Shown: piece by piece, positions 1 to 5,971 of the stretch | Position numbering within the stretch: position 1 is the stretch's first letter | Layout of the letters: the number at the start of each line of letters is the position of its first letter | DNA from: Propionigenium maris DSM 9537 | GTDB lineage: Bacteria; Fusobacteriota; Fusobacteriia; Fusobacteriales; Fusobacteriaceae | NCBI RefSeq assembly: GCF_027925155.1 | Contig: NZ_BSDY01000006.1 | Span: 62,001 to 126,000, forward strand | Length of the DNA: 64,000 nt | Reading direction: 5' to 3' | Program-made: the position numbers and the translations under genes | The notes under the pieces: generated by a model | Told to the model about the DNA's origin: nothing | The model's input: only the letters and a program-made list of their open reading frames with translations | Database searches by the model: none

Positions 1-33
1 AGTAATGACAGGCTCAGAAAGAAGGGATTGTAA
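1..33 (+). CDS. Possible C-terminal tail of an upstream gene
   Basis: Frame 1 reads S-N-D-R-L-R-K-K-G-L and then TAA at 31-33, followed within 15 bases by a good intrinsic terminator. A gene running in from the left is the natural reading, but ten residues cannot identify it and another frame (stop at 44-46) is not excluded. Confidence 0.35.
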   Translation, partial: SNDRLRKKGL

Positions 34-45
34 ACTCAGGTATTG

Positions 46-75
46 AAGGGAGGGGAGGTGTCCCTCCTTTTTCTT
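46..75 (+). terminator. Intrinsic terminator of upstream gene
   Basis: A 6-bp GC stem (ggaggg 49-54, ccctcc 62-67), extended by weak A-T/G-T pairs, is followed by a run of T. It closes whatever unit enters from the left edge. Confidence 0.75.
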
Positions 76-245
76 TTTATATCTTAAATAGGAGTAAAGG
101 GATTTATTAGAAAAATATAAGGAAAGAGGTATTTTTAACTGGAAATATTTTCTAAAACGTATAGGAGATGGGAGATAAAAAAAGCATATTTTAGTTTAAA
201 AATGATCAAATATAACCTTTGTGATTTTAAAGTGGATAGATTCAA

Positions 246-274
246 TTGACTAGGCCTTCAAAAGTTGATATACC
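246..274 (+). promoter_or_regulatory. Distal promoter P2 of rubrerythrin gene
   Basis: TTGACT (246-251), a 17-base spacer and TATACC (269-274) form a second promoter-like pair upstream of the main rubrerythrin promoter. A perfect 14-bp palindrome (291-304, gttctctagagaac) lies just downstream, where it could act as an operator. Seen in sequence only. Confidence 0.45.
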
Positions 275-354
275 ATTAAAGGGGAGGGGTGTTCTCTAGA
301 GAACCATATATAGTATGAGTATCAAACTATTGATCCTTTAAAGGATAAAAAATA

Positions 355-383
355 TTGACAAAAGATATTCCCTAAGATATACT
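355..383 (+). promoter_or_regulatory. Main promoter of rubrerythrin gene
   Basis: TTGACA (355-360), exactly 17 bases, TATACT (378-383): near-consensus sigma-70. A perfect 14-bp palindrome (atcctttaaaggat, 333-346) ends 8 bases before the -35. The transcribed leader contains a 12-bp direct repeat, aatacaaagttg at 393-404 and 410-421, with a 17-base period. Confidence 0.85.
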
Positions 384-447
384 TTTGTTGTTAATACAAA
401 GTTGTAACAAATACAAAGTTGCAAATTTAAAATTCGGAGGTTAGGAA

Positions 448-993
448 ATGAAATTTAGATGTACAGTATGTGGAGAAGTTCTAGAAGCAGGAGTAGAGGT
501 ATGTCCAGTATGTAAGGCAGGATCAGATAAATTTGTAGAGATCAAAGAGGGAGAAGGAAGAGTTTGGGCAACTGAACACATCATCGGAGAGGGACTTGCA
601 TGCGGAGACGAGGAGATCATCGCAGGTCTGAGAGCAAACTTCGAGGGAGAATGTACAGAGGTAGGAATGTACCTGGCAATGTCAAGAGTAGCAGACAGAG
701 AGGGATACCCAGAGGTAGCAGAGGCATACAAGAGAATCGCATTTGAGGAAGCAGAGCACGCAGCAAAGTTCGCAGAGCTTCTAGGAGAGTGTGTATCAGC
801 ATCAACTGAGGAGAACCTGTCTAAGAGAGTAGAGGCAGAGTACGGAGCAACTTCAGGAAAGTTTGAGATCGCTAAGAGAGCAAAGCAGCTAGGATTCGAC
901 GCTATCCACGATACAGTTCACGAGATGGCAAAGGACGAGGCAAGACACGGAAGAGCATTCCTAGGACTACTAGAGAGATACTTCCAGAAGTAA
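448..993 (+). CDS. Reverse rubrerythrin (NADH peroxidase-type)
   Basis: A cytosolic non-haem iron protein that reduces hydrogen peroxide (and often oxygen) in anaerobes. The order is reversed relative to classical rubrerythrin: a rubredoxin Fe(SCys)4 domain comes first (C5-x2-C8 and C19-x2-C22), then a ferritin-like diiron domain (about residues 50-180) with E-x2-H motifs in EEAEH and DEARH. The length, 181 aa, matches the reverse-rubrerythrin group of clostridia and fusobacteria. The gene stands alone between its own promoters and a terminator, with a strong SD (ggagg) before ATG. Codon choice is uniform, as in a highly expressed gene. Family assignment is firm; the electron donor is unknown. 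Confidence 0.93.
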   Translation: MKFRCTVCGEVLEAGVEVCPVCKAGSDKFVEIKEGEGRVWATEHIIGEGLACGDEEIIAGLRANFEGECTEVGMYLAMSRVADREGYPEVAEAYKRIAFEEAEHAAKFAELLGECVSASTEENLSKRVEAEYGATSGKFEIAKRAKQLGFDAIHDTVHEMAKDEARHGRAFLGLLERYFQK

Positions 994-1027
994 TTAAATA
1001 GGTAAACTAAATAGTCATTATTTAAGT

Positions 1028-1054
1028 AGGGGAGTCATTAGACTCCCCTTTTTA
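1028..1054 (+). terminator. Rubrerythrin terminator
   Basis: Perfect 8-bp stem ggggagtc/gactcccc (1029-1036, 1041-1048) with a 4-base loop and a T run. Confidence 0.9.
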
Positions 1055-1067
1055 TGTAATATCTTAT

Positions 1068-1495
1068 TGTTCATTTCTTTTGGCCAGCAAAAGAAACGAA
1101 CCAAAGAAAAGCTGGACCTCTTTCAAATGTTTTTTAGAAGATAATTACTATACGGCCTTTGAAAGCTACAGTCCTCGTTCTGGAGGTCAAGAGAAATGTA
1201 TAACATTGCGGAACTTAACTTGTTTAACGGCCTAGCGGAAGCTTTCTGTACAAAGTTCCGCTCTCTTGAAAGAGGTGGAAAAGGTCCAAGAATCAAAAAA
1301 TCCTCCTTTGAAAAAAGCGCAGATGGAATATGAAGGAAAACTTTAGAAAATGTCGACTGTTTGAAGCGAAGCAAGTTTCGATATTTTCTTAGTTTTACAA
1401 TTATGTAGTAGCTTTTTTCAACAGAGGTGCCCTTTCTTGTTTCGTTCTTTGGGCAAGCAAAGAATGAAGAGAGGGTTCAGGAGAAAGTAACGAAT
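1068..1495. repeat. Intergenic repeat element, copy A (MITE-like ends)
   Basis: This stretch holds no believable gene. Both ends form small hairpins of the same design (ttctttt/aaaagaa near 1075-1095; ttctttg/caaagaa near 1445-1465), and the two ends look like imperfect inverted copies of each other. The internal motif around 1360-1385 (tgaagcgaagcaagtttcgat) and the right part recur, diverged, at about 35880-36022. This suggests a dispersed non-coding element. A short reverse-strand ORF across it looks accidental. Confidence 0.6.
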
Positions 1496-1499
1496 TAAA

Positions 1500-1524
1500 T
1501 AAAAAAACCTCCCATCTGGGAGGC
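1500..1524 (-). terminator. Terminator of the kinase-like gene
   Basis: Read on the - strand, a cctccc/gggagg stem (1508-1523) is followed by seven T, directly after the stop codon of the - strand gene. Confidence 0.85.
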
Positions 1525-2250
1525 TTAACCTTTTCTTCTCTTCTTGATACTTTTTTTCATCCTCTTAATAGCTCTCGAGATGGGATATCCTCTCAGAACC
1601 CATAGTTTTCTGATGTTATTGAAGTCATCTAAAAATTCTACCTTATCCTCTGGAAGGGGTTCGCAGCAGACACTCTTCCACGACTTGTATATTCCAGAGA
1701 TATCTGAATTTTCCAGGATAGTTCTAACCCTTTCAGGTAGGTGTTTCGTACTGATGCTGGACTGGAAGTCTATAATGTATGGGTTCCCGTCCTCACCTCT
1801 TATGATATTCCCCAGATTTCTCAGATCCAGGTGGACGATGTTTCTGCCATGCATCTCAGCCACTAGTGTCTCCATCTTGTGGAAGAATTCCACAGGGACA
1901 GGGTTACTTCCATCATCATAGGCCTTTAACGGCTTCCCCTTTACATAACTAAAGGCGATGGTGAAGGGAGAGAGCATATATACCTCTGGAGCAATCCCCT
2001 TAATCCCGCTAAGCTTTTTCAGGGTGCTGTACTCTATCTTTGCCATAATCCTTCCAAATAAAACTCTTACTATGAAGGGGCAGTGGTAGAAGTCCTTTAT
2101 AGTGTAGTCGTGGTCAGAGTCTGTATACCTATATACAAAGGCATTGGCAAACTTTCCCTTGTTCAGGATCTTTAAGTTCTCCTCCTTTATATCCTCTGTA
2201 TTAAGTTTCTTTTTAAGAAGGTTAATGATATAATTATTTAATCTGGTCAT
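1525..2250 (-). CDS. Kinase-like protein (RIO/LPS-kinase fold)
   Basis: A 241-aa protein with the minimal signature of the protein-kinase-like fold: a candidate ATP lysine (K52), a catalytic-loop motif H140-L-D142-x5-N148 and a metal-binding D161-F-Q in place of DFG. This resembles small bacterial RIO-like and lipopolysaccharide-core kinases (WaaP/Kdo-kinase group) more than Ser/Thr kinases. The C-terminus is very basic, which could favour membrane or nucleic-acid contact. It stands alone on the - strand, divergent from rluD, with SD aggagg before ATG. The substrate cannot be told from sequence. Confidence 0.7.
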   Translation of the reverse strand: MTRLNNYIINLLKKKLNTEDIKEENLKILNKGKFANAFVYRYTDSDHDYTIKDFYHCPFIVRVLFGRIMAKIEYSTLKKLSGIKGIAPEVYMLSPFTIAFSYVKGKPLKAYDDGSNPVPVEFFHKMETLVAEMHGRNIVHLDLRNLGNIIRGEDGNPYIIDFQSSISTKHLPERVRTILENSDISGIYKSWKSVCCEPLPEDKVEFLDDFNNIRKLWVLRGYPISRAIKRMKKSIKKRRKG

Positions 2251-2303
2251 TTAAAATGGCCTCCTAATGATTTATGTCTAAAAGAGAGTGGATGTTCTGA
2301 AAG

Positions 2304-2332
2304 TTGTGAATTTTCACATTAAATTATATTGT
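2304..2332 (+). promoter_or_regulatory. Probable rluD promoter with dyad in spacer
   Basis: TTGTGA (2304-2309), 17 bases, TATTGT (2327-2332). The spacer carries an inverted repeat, TGTGAA-tt-TTCACA (2305-2318), reminiscent of Rex or CRP half-sites but with a shorter centre than either. Confidence 0.45.
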
Positions 2333-2362
2333 ATTTTACAAAAAAAGTAAAGAGGTGTAACA

Positions 2363-3307
2363 ATGAAGGAATACAAAACGATAGAAACCCTTTGTCCCAG
2401 TGAGGAGGGAAAGGGAAAGAGATTAGATGCTTTCCTAGAGGAAACCCTAGAGGGATTAACGAGATCCTATATAAAGAAGCTTATTGATGAGGGCGACATA
2501 TACATAGAGGGAAAGAAGAAGGTTAAGAGCGGGAATAAACTCAAGGGAAGCGAAACAGTTGTCGTAAGGATACCTGAGGATGAAGTCCTGAATATAGAGG
2601 CGGAGAATCTGCCCATAGATATAGTATTTGAGGATGAAAGTATGGTCATCATAAATAAGGGACCGGATATGGTAGTTCATCCAGCTCCAGGGAACTATAC
2701 AGGGACCCTTGTAAATGCCGTTATGTATCATATAAAGGACCTCTCCACAATAAATGGAGTAATAAGACCTGGGATAGTCCACAGGCTGGATAAGGATACC
2801 AGTGGTCTTATAATAATAGCAAAAAATGATGAAGCCCACCTAAAGCTTACAGATATGTTTAAGGAAAAGACCATAGATAAGACCTATGTGTGCATCTGTA
2901 AGGGGAACTTCAGAGAACACGAGGGAAGGATAGAAAACCTTATTGGAAGAAATCCCAAGGACAGAAAGAAGATGGCTGTTGTGGATAGAAATGGTAAGAA
3001 GGCCATCTCAAACTACAGGGTAGTGGAGCAGGTAGAGGGATTCACCCTTGTGGAAGTGGGGATAGAGACTGGAAGAACTCACCAGATCAGAGTACATATG
3101 AAGAGCCTGAACCATCCAATTCTTGGAGATGAGGTCTATGGAAGTCCATCTAAAAAGGCAAAGAGGCAGATGCTTCATGCATACAAGCTTGAATTCACTC
3201 ACCCTATAACCGGTGAAGAGATGAAAGTGGTTGGGGATATCCCAGAGGATTTCCAGGGAGTTGCCAAAAACCTCAAGCTGGATTTGAGTAGGATAGGGAA
3301 GGAATAA
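2363..3307 (+). CDS. rluD: RluA/RluD-family 23S rRNA pseudouridine synthase
   Basis: Isomerises uridines to pseudouridine in RNA, for RluD in helix 69 of 23S rRNA. An N-terminal S4-like RNA-binding domain (about residues 15-75, R-x-S-Y-I-K-K-L-I) precedes the RluA catalytic domain. The active-site motif HRLDKDTSGL contains the catalytic Asp, and GRTHQIRVH is the later family motif. The length (314 aa) fits RluD. SD gaggtg precedes ATG. It is followed closely by rnhB, so the two may share a transcript. Family is certain; RluD rather than another RluA member is likely from the S4 domain. Confidence 0.9.
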   Translation: MKEYKTIETLCPSEEGKGKRLDAFLEETLEGLTRSYIKKLIDEGDIYIEGKKKVKSGNKLKGSETVVVRIPEDEVLNIEAENLPIDIVFEDESMVIINKGPDMVVHPAPGNYTGTLVNAVMYHIKDLSTINGVIRPGIVHRLDKDTSGLIIIAKNDEAHLKLTDMFKEKTIDKTYVCICKGNFREHEGRIENLIGRNPKDRKKMAVVDRNGKKAISNYRVVEQVEGFTLVEVGIETGRTHQIRVHMKSLNHPILGDEVYGSPSKKAKRQMLHAYKLEFTHPITGEEMKVVGDIPEDFQGVAKNLKLDLSRIGKE

Positions 3308-3338
3308 TAAATAATTAGTTAAAGACAGGAGATAGATT

Positions 3339-3947
3339 ATGGAGATGCATGAGTTTGACCTGGAATATGGTGAGATAATTGGAATAGATGAGGCTGGAAG
3401 AGGTCCCCTTGCAGGTCCCGTAGTAGCAGCTGCAGTTAAGATAAAAAATATAGTACCGGAGTTTGAGATGATCAACGACTCCAAGAAGCTCACTGAGAAG
3501 AAAAGAGAGGCTCTCTATGATGTGATAATGGAGAACTGCTATGTGGGAGTGGGTGTTGTGGGGGCTGAGACAATAGATGAGATCAATATCCTGAATGCTA
3601 CCTTTCTGGCTATGAGAAGAGCCATAGAGGAAGTGAAGGACAAGGGAGCAGAGTGGGAGCTGGCCCTTGTAGATGGGAACCACAAGATAAGGAAGTATGA
3701 GGGGGAGCAGCTTCCTGTGATAAAGGGAGATGGAAAGAGTCTTTCCATAGCTGCTGCCTCTATAATAGCCAAGGTAACCAGAGACAGGATGATGGTGGAG
3801 CAGGGAAGGGAGTTTCCTAACTATCTATTTGAAAAGCATAAGGGGTATGGAACAAAGGCACACAGGGAAGCCATATTGGAGAATGGTCCATGTAAATACC
3901 ACAGGATGAGCTTCCTGGGAACTATCCTGAAGCCTACTCTTTTTTAG
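3339..3947 (+). CDS. rnhB: Ribonuclease HII
   Basis: Removes ribonucleotides from RNA/DNA hybrids during replication and repair. The N-terminal signature GIDEAGRGPLAGP contains the first catalytic Asp-Glu pair; the second acidic site lies in ALVDGNH and a third near SIAAASIIAKVTRD. The 202-aa length is normal. An ATG two codons further in is possible; the first is used because of an aggag SD at about 3329. It follows rluD by 31 bases. Confidence 0.93.
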   Translation: MEMHEFDLEYGEIIGIDEAGRGPLAGPVVAAAVKIKNIVPEFEMINDSKKLTEKKREALYDVIMENCYVGVGVVGAETIDEINILNATFLAMRRAIEEVKDKGAEWELALVDGNHKIRKYEGEQLPVIKGDGKSLSIAAASIIAKVTRDRMMVEQGREFPNYLFEKHKGYGTKAHREAILENGPCKYHRMSFLGTILKPTLF

Positions 3948-4074
3948 ATTTGATCTCTTGAGATATAGAAGAATAGATAATCTGGAGTCCTAGCTTGAAA
4001 AGTTTAAATACCTTATAAAATCTTAAAATTAATCTGTAAAAACCTCTGTAAAGGGCTTTTAAGGGGCAGTATAT

Positions 4075-4103
4075 TTGAAATCCTTTAATTTATAGGATAT
4101 ACT
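4075..4103 (+). promoter_or_regulatory. Promoter of the yraN-comF unit
   Basis: TTGAAA (4075-4080), 17 bases, TATACT (4098-4103), about 25 bases before the yraN start. The rest of the 3948-4128 gap shows nothing else recognisable. Confidence 0.7.
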
Positions 4104-4128
4104 TCTAGAAAAGCTAAAGGGTGTCGGA

Positions 4129-4488
4129 ATGAATAAAAGGAAAAAGGGAAGATACTATGAGGGGGTAGCTCTCAAATACCTTGAGGAGATGGGACTTACC
4201 TTCCTGGAGAGAAATGTAATGGGAACTCAGGGAGAGATAGACCTTATATTTATGGAGGGTGACACCATTATTTTTGTGGAAGTAAAATACAGAAGTACAG
4301 GTTCCTATGGTTACGGCGCAGAAGCTGTAAATAGAAGAAAGGCTGAAAGAATATATCTTACAGCTCTTGAGTATATTGAAAGGAAGAAACTTTTCGGACT
4401 GGAAGTGAGGTTTGACCTCGTAAGCTTTCTAGGTGAGGAGCTTGAATGGACTAGAAATATAATATGGGGTGATAGTTTTGGATTTTAG
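4129..4488 (+). CDS. YraN family (UPF0102) endonuclease-like protein
   Basis: A 119-aa protein with the UPF0102 signature: an early GRYYEGVALKYLEE helix, then GEIDLIF and FVEVKYR, which correspond to the D-x-n-E-x-K core of the Holliday-junction-resolvase/PD-(D/E)XK-like fold. The cellular role is not established. It is often near rnhB, as here. It overlaps the next small gene by about ten bases, so the two are likely translationally coupled. Confidence 0.85.
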   Translation: MNKRKKGRYYEGVALKYLEEMGLTFLERNVMGTQGEIDLIFMEGDTIIFVEVKYRSTGSYGYGAEAVNRRKAERIYLTALEYIERKKLFGLEVRFDLVSFLGEELEWTRNIIWGDSFGF

Positions 4489-4669
4489 TTGCTTAAAGTG
4501 TGGACACGATAAATATCAGGTGAAGACGACCTTCTGTGCGGAAAAGACACCTGGATTCAAATTGGAGTTGGGGACATATTATCTGAAGATATGTATGAAT
4601 TGTGGATATACAGAGATGTATTCCGCTAAGGTACTGGATAAAGATGAAGAGCTTAAACCGGAGTATTAG
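4478..4669 (+). CDS. Small zinc-ribbon protein (DUF2082-like)
   Basis: A 63-aa protein with two Cys-x2-Cys knuckles, C-L-K-C near the N-terminus and C-M-N-C near residue 40, the pattern of small nucleic-acid-binding Zn-ribbon proteins. A TTG start at 4478 is preferred because ggggtgat sits 5-8 bases upstream; a GTG at 4469 is in frame but lies inside that SD. Lies between yraN and comF and overlaps both ends. Specific function unknown. Confidence 0.7.
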   Translation: MDFSCLKCGHDKYQVKTTFCAEKTPGFKLELGTYYLKICMNCGYTEMYSAKVLDKDEELKPEY

Positions 4670-5294
4670 AGACCTGATCTTTTCCTCTAAGTGCTCTATT
4701 TGTGGGGAAAGGTGCTGTGACAAAGATCCCTACTTGTGCTATAATTGCTATGAAAAAATAGCAGGGAAGATAAAACTTCACAGGAGGGGTAACCTCTACT
4801 ACACAACCTACTATGACAGGGATATAAAGAAGCTTATAGCCTCCTTTAAACTAAAGAGGAGAAGGTATATAGGAGCCTTTATAGGGAAGCTTGTAGGGGA
4901 GGTACTAAGATCCATAGTGGAGGAGGAAGATATAGACATTGTAATTCCAGTTCCCGCGAGCAGTGCAAGGAAACGGGAGAGGGGTTATAATCAGGTAGAG
5001 GATATACTGGAACATGCAGGGATAGCCTATAAAAGGATGAAGCGTATAAGAGATACCCAGCCCATGCATAAGTTAAAGGATGAAAAATTAAGAAGAGAAA
5101 ATGTTTTGGGAAGTTTTCAGGGAACTCTTAGTACAGAGGGAAGAAATATACTCATAGTGGATGATATAGTGACTACTGGAAGTACCATAAAAGAGGTGAT
5201 AAGATCACTGGAAAGGGATGGTAGTTCTAAAAAGGTGGTAGTCTTTGCATTTGCTTTGGCTAATACAGCTCTTGCAAGTGACCTGGCTTTTTAG
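4644..5294 (+). CDS. comF: ComF family phosphoribosyltransferase-like protein
   Basis: An N-terminal Cys-x2-Cys pair set (CSICGERCC ... CYNC) forms the zinc-binding part. The C-terminal PRTase domain has the PRPP loop ILIVDDIVTTGSTIKE and the upstream VIPVPASSARKRERGYNQ motif. ComF proteins assist uptake of single-stranded DNA in competent Gram-positives; the role outside them is less clear. The start at 4644 is chosen as the first Met reading into conserved sequence; it overlaps the zinc-ribbon gene by 26 bases. Confidence 0.88.
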   Translation: MKSLNRSIRDLIFSSKCSICGERCCDKDPYLCYNCYEKIAGKIKLHRRGNLYYTTYYDRDIKKLIASFKLKRRRYIGAFIGKLVGEVLRSIVEEEDIDIVIPVPASSARKRERGYNQVEDILEHAGIAYKRMKRIRDTQPMHKLKDEKLRRENVLGSFQGTLSTEGRNILIVDDIVTTGSTIKEVIRSLERDGSSKKVVVFAFALANTALASDLAF

Positions 5295-5309
5295 AGGGGA
5301 GTAGATTGT

Positions 5310-5921
5310 ATGGATATACTTATAGATAATAAGAAGATAGATTTTGAAAATAAGAAGTTTAAGAGTCTGGGACTCATAATGGATGAGATAAATAAGATAC
5401 TGGAGAGAGAGGGAAAGATGCTCTGCGATATCTATGTAAATGGAAGGGTTCTTACCGACAACCAGATGATAATGGGAGACAAGATAGATGTGGTGGAGGT
5501 AGTTACTCAGACTCCTAAGATCGTCATCCTTACAGCCCTTAAGGATATGAAGATATTTATAGAGAAGTACTTTGAATCCCTGGAGGTTATAGGCTCTGAG
5601 GTGGAGATAGATGACGATATGCAACTTCTGGGGTCTCTTTTTGAGATCGTGGGAGGCCTTGAGTGGTGTAACAATGTTCTTCTGTCCATAAAGGAGAATA
5701 CAGCCATCGACTTCATAGATAGCAACTTCGATGAGATACTGGAAGATTTCAGAGGGTGTCTAAAGGGAATACAGGACGCTATGAACTCGAGGGATATGGC
5801 GGCTATGTATGAGATGCTGGAGTTTGACATGAGTGATATACTGGCAGATATATCCGATGATATTAACTTCTACTATGAAAATATATTGAGGGAAGAATTA
5901 AGAGAAGGAAAGTATGCTTAG
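5310..5921 (+). CDS. Conserved-looking acidic protein of unknown function
   Basis: 203 aa, not recognised. The first 70 residues (beta-strand-like DILIDNKKIDF, a helix, then VNGRVLTDN and GDKIDVVEV) suggest a small beta-grasp-like domain. The rest is predicted as acidic helices with many Asp/Glu (for example EVEIDDDMQLL and DDINFYYEN). No signal peptide or membrane segment. SD ggggag before ATG. It follows comF by 15 bases, so it is probably in the same transcript. The beta-grasp reading is a guess from pattern alone. Confidence 0.75.
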   Translation: MDILIDNKKIDFENKKFKSLGLIMDEINKILEREGKMLCDIYVNGRVLTDNQMIMGDKIDVVEVVTQTPKIVILTALKDMKIFIEKYFESLEVIGSEVEIDDDMQLLGSLFEIVGGLEWCNNVLLSIKENTAIDFIDSNFDEILEDFRGCLKGIQDAMNSRDMAAMYEMLEFDMSDILADISDDINFYYENILREELREGKYA

Positions 5922-5971
5922 ATGAGTGGTTTATACCACTCAAATTTTTTGTAAAAGGGGATGTGGATAAG

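Noticed and set aside
1123-1374. Reverse-strand ORF of 83 codons
   Set aside because: It lies wholly in the intergenic repeat element, has no SD, and its predicted protein has no recognisable domain; treated as an accidental frame of the repeat.
2456-2839. Long reverse-strand ORF inside rluD
   Set aside because: Shadow frame; the + strand frame has clear family motifs and codon use. The same reasoning removed all other antisense ORFs inside recognised genes.
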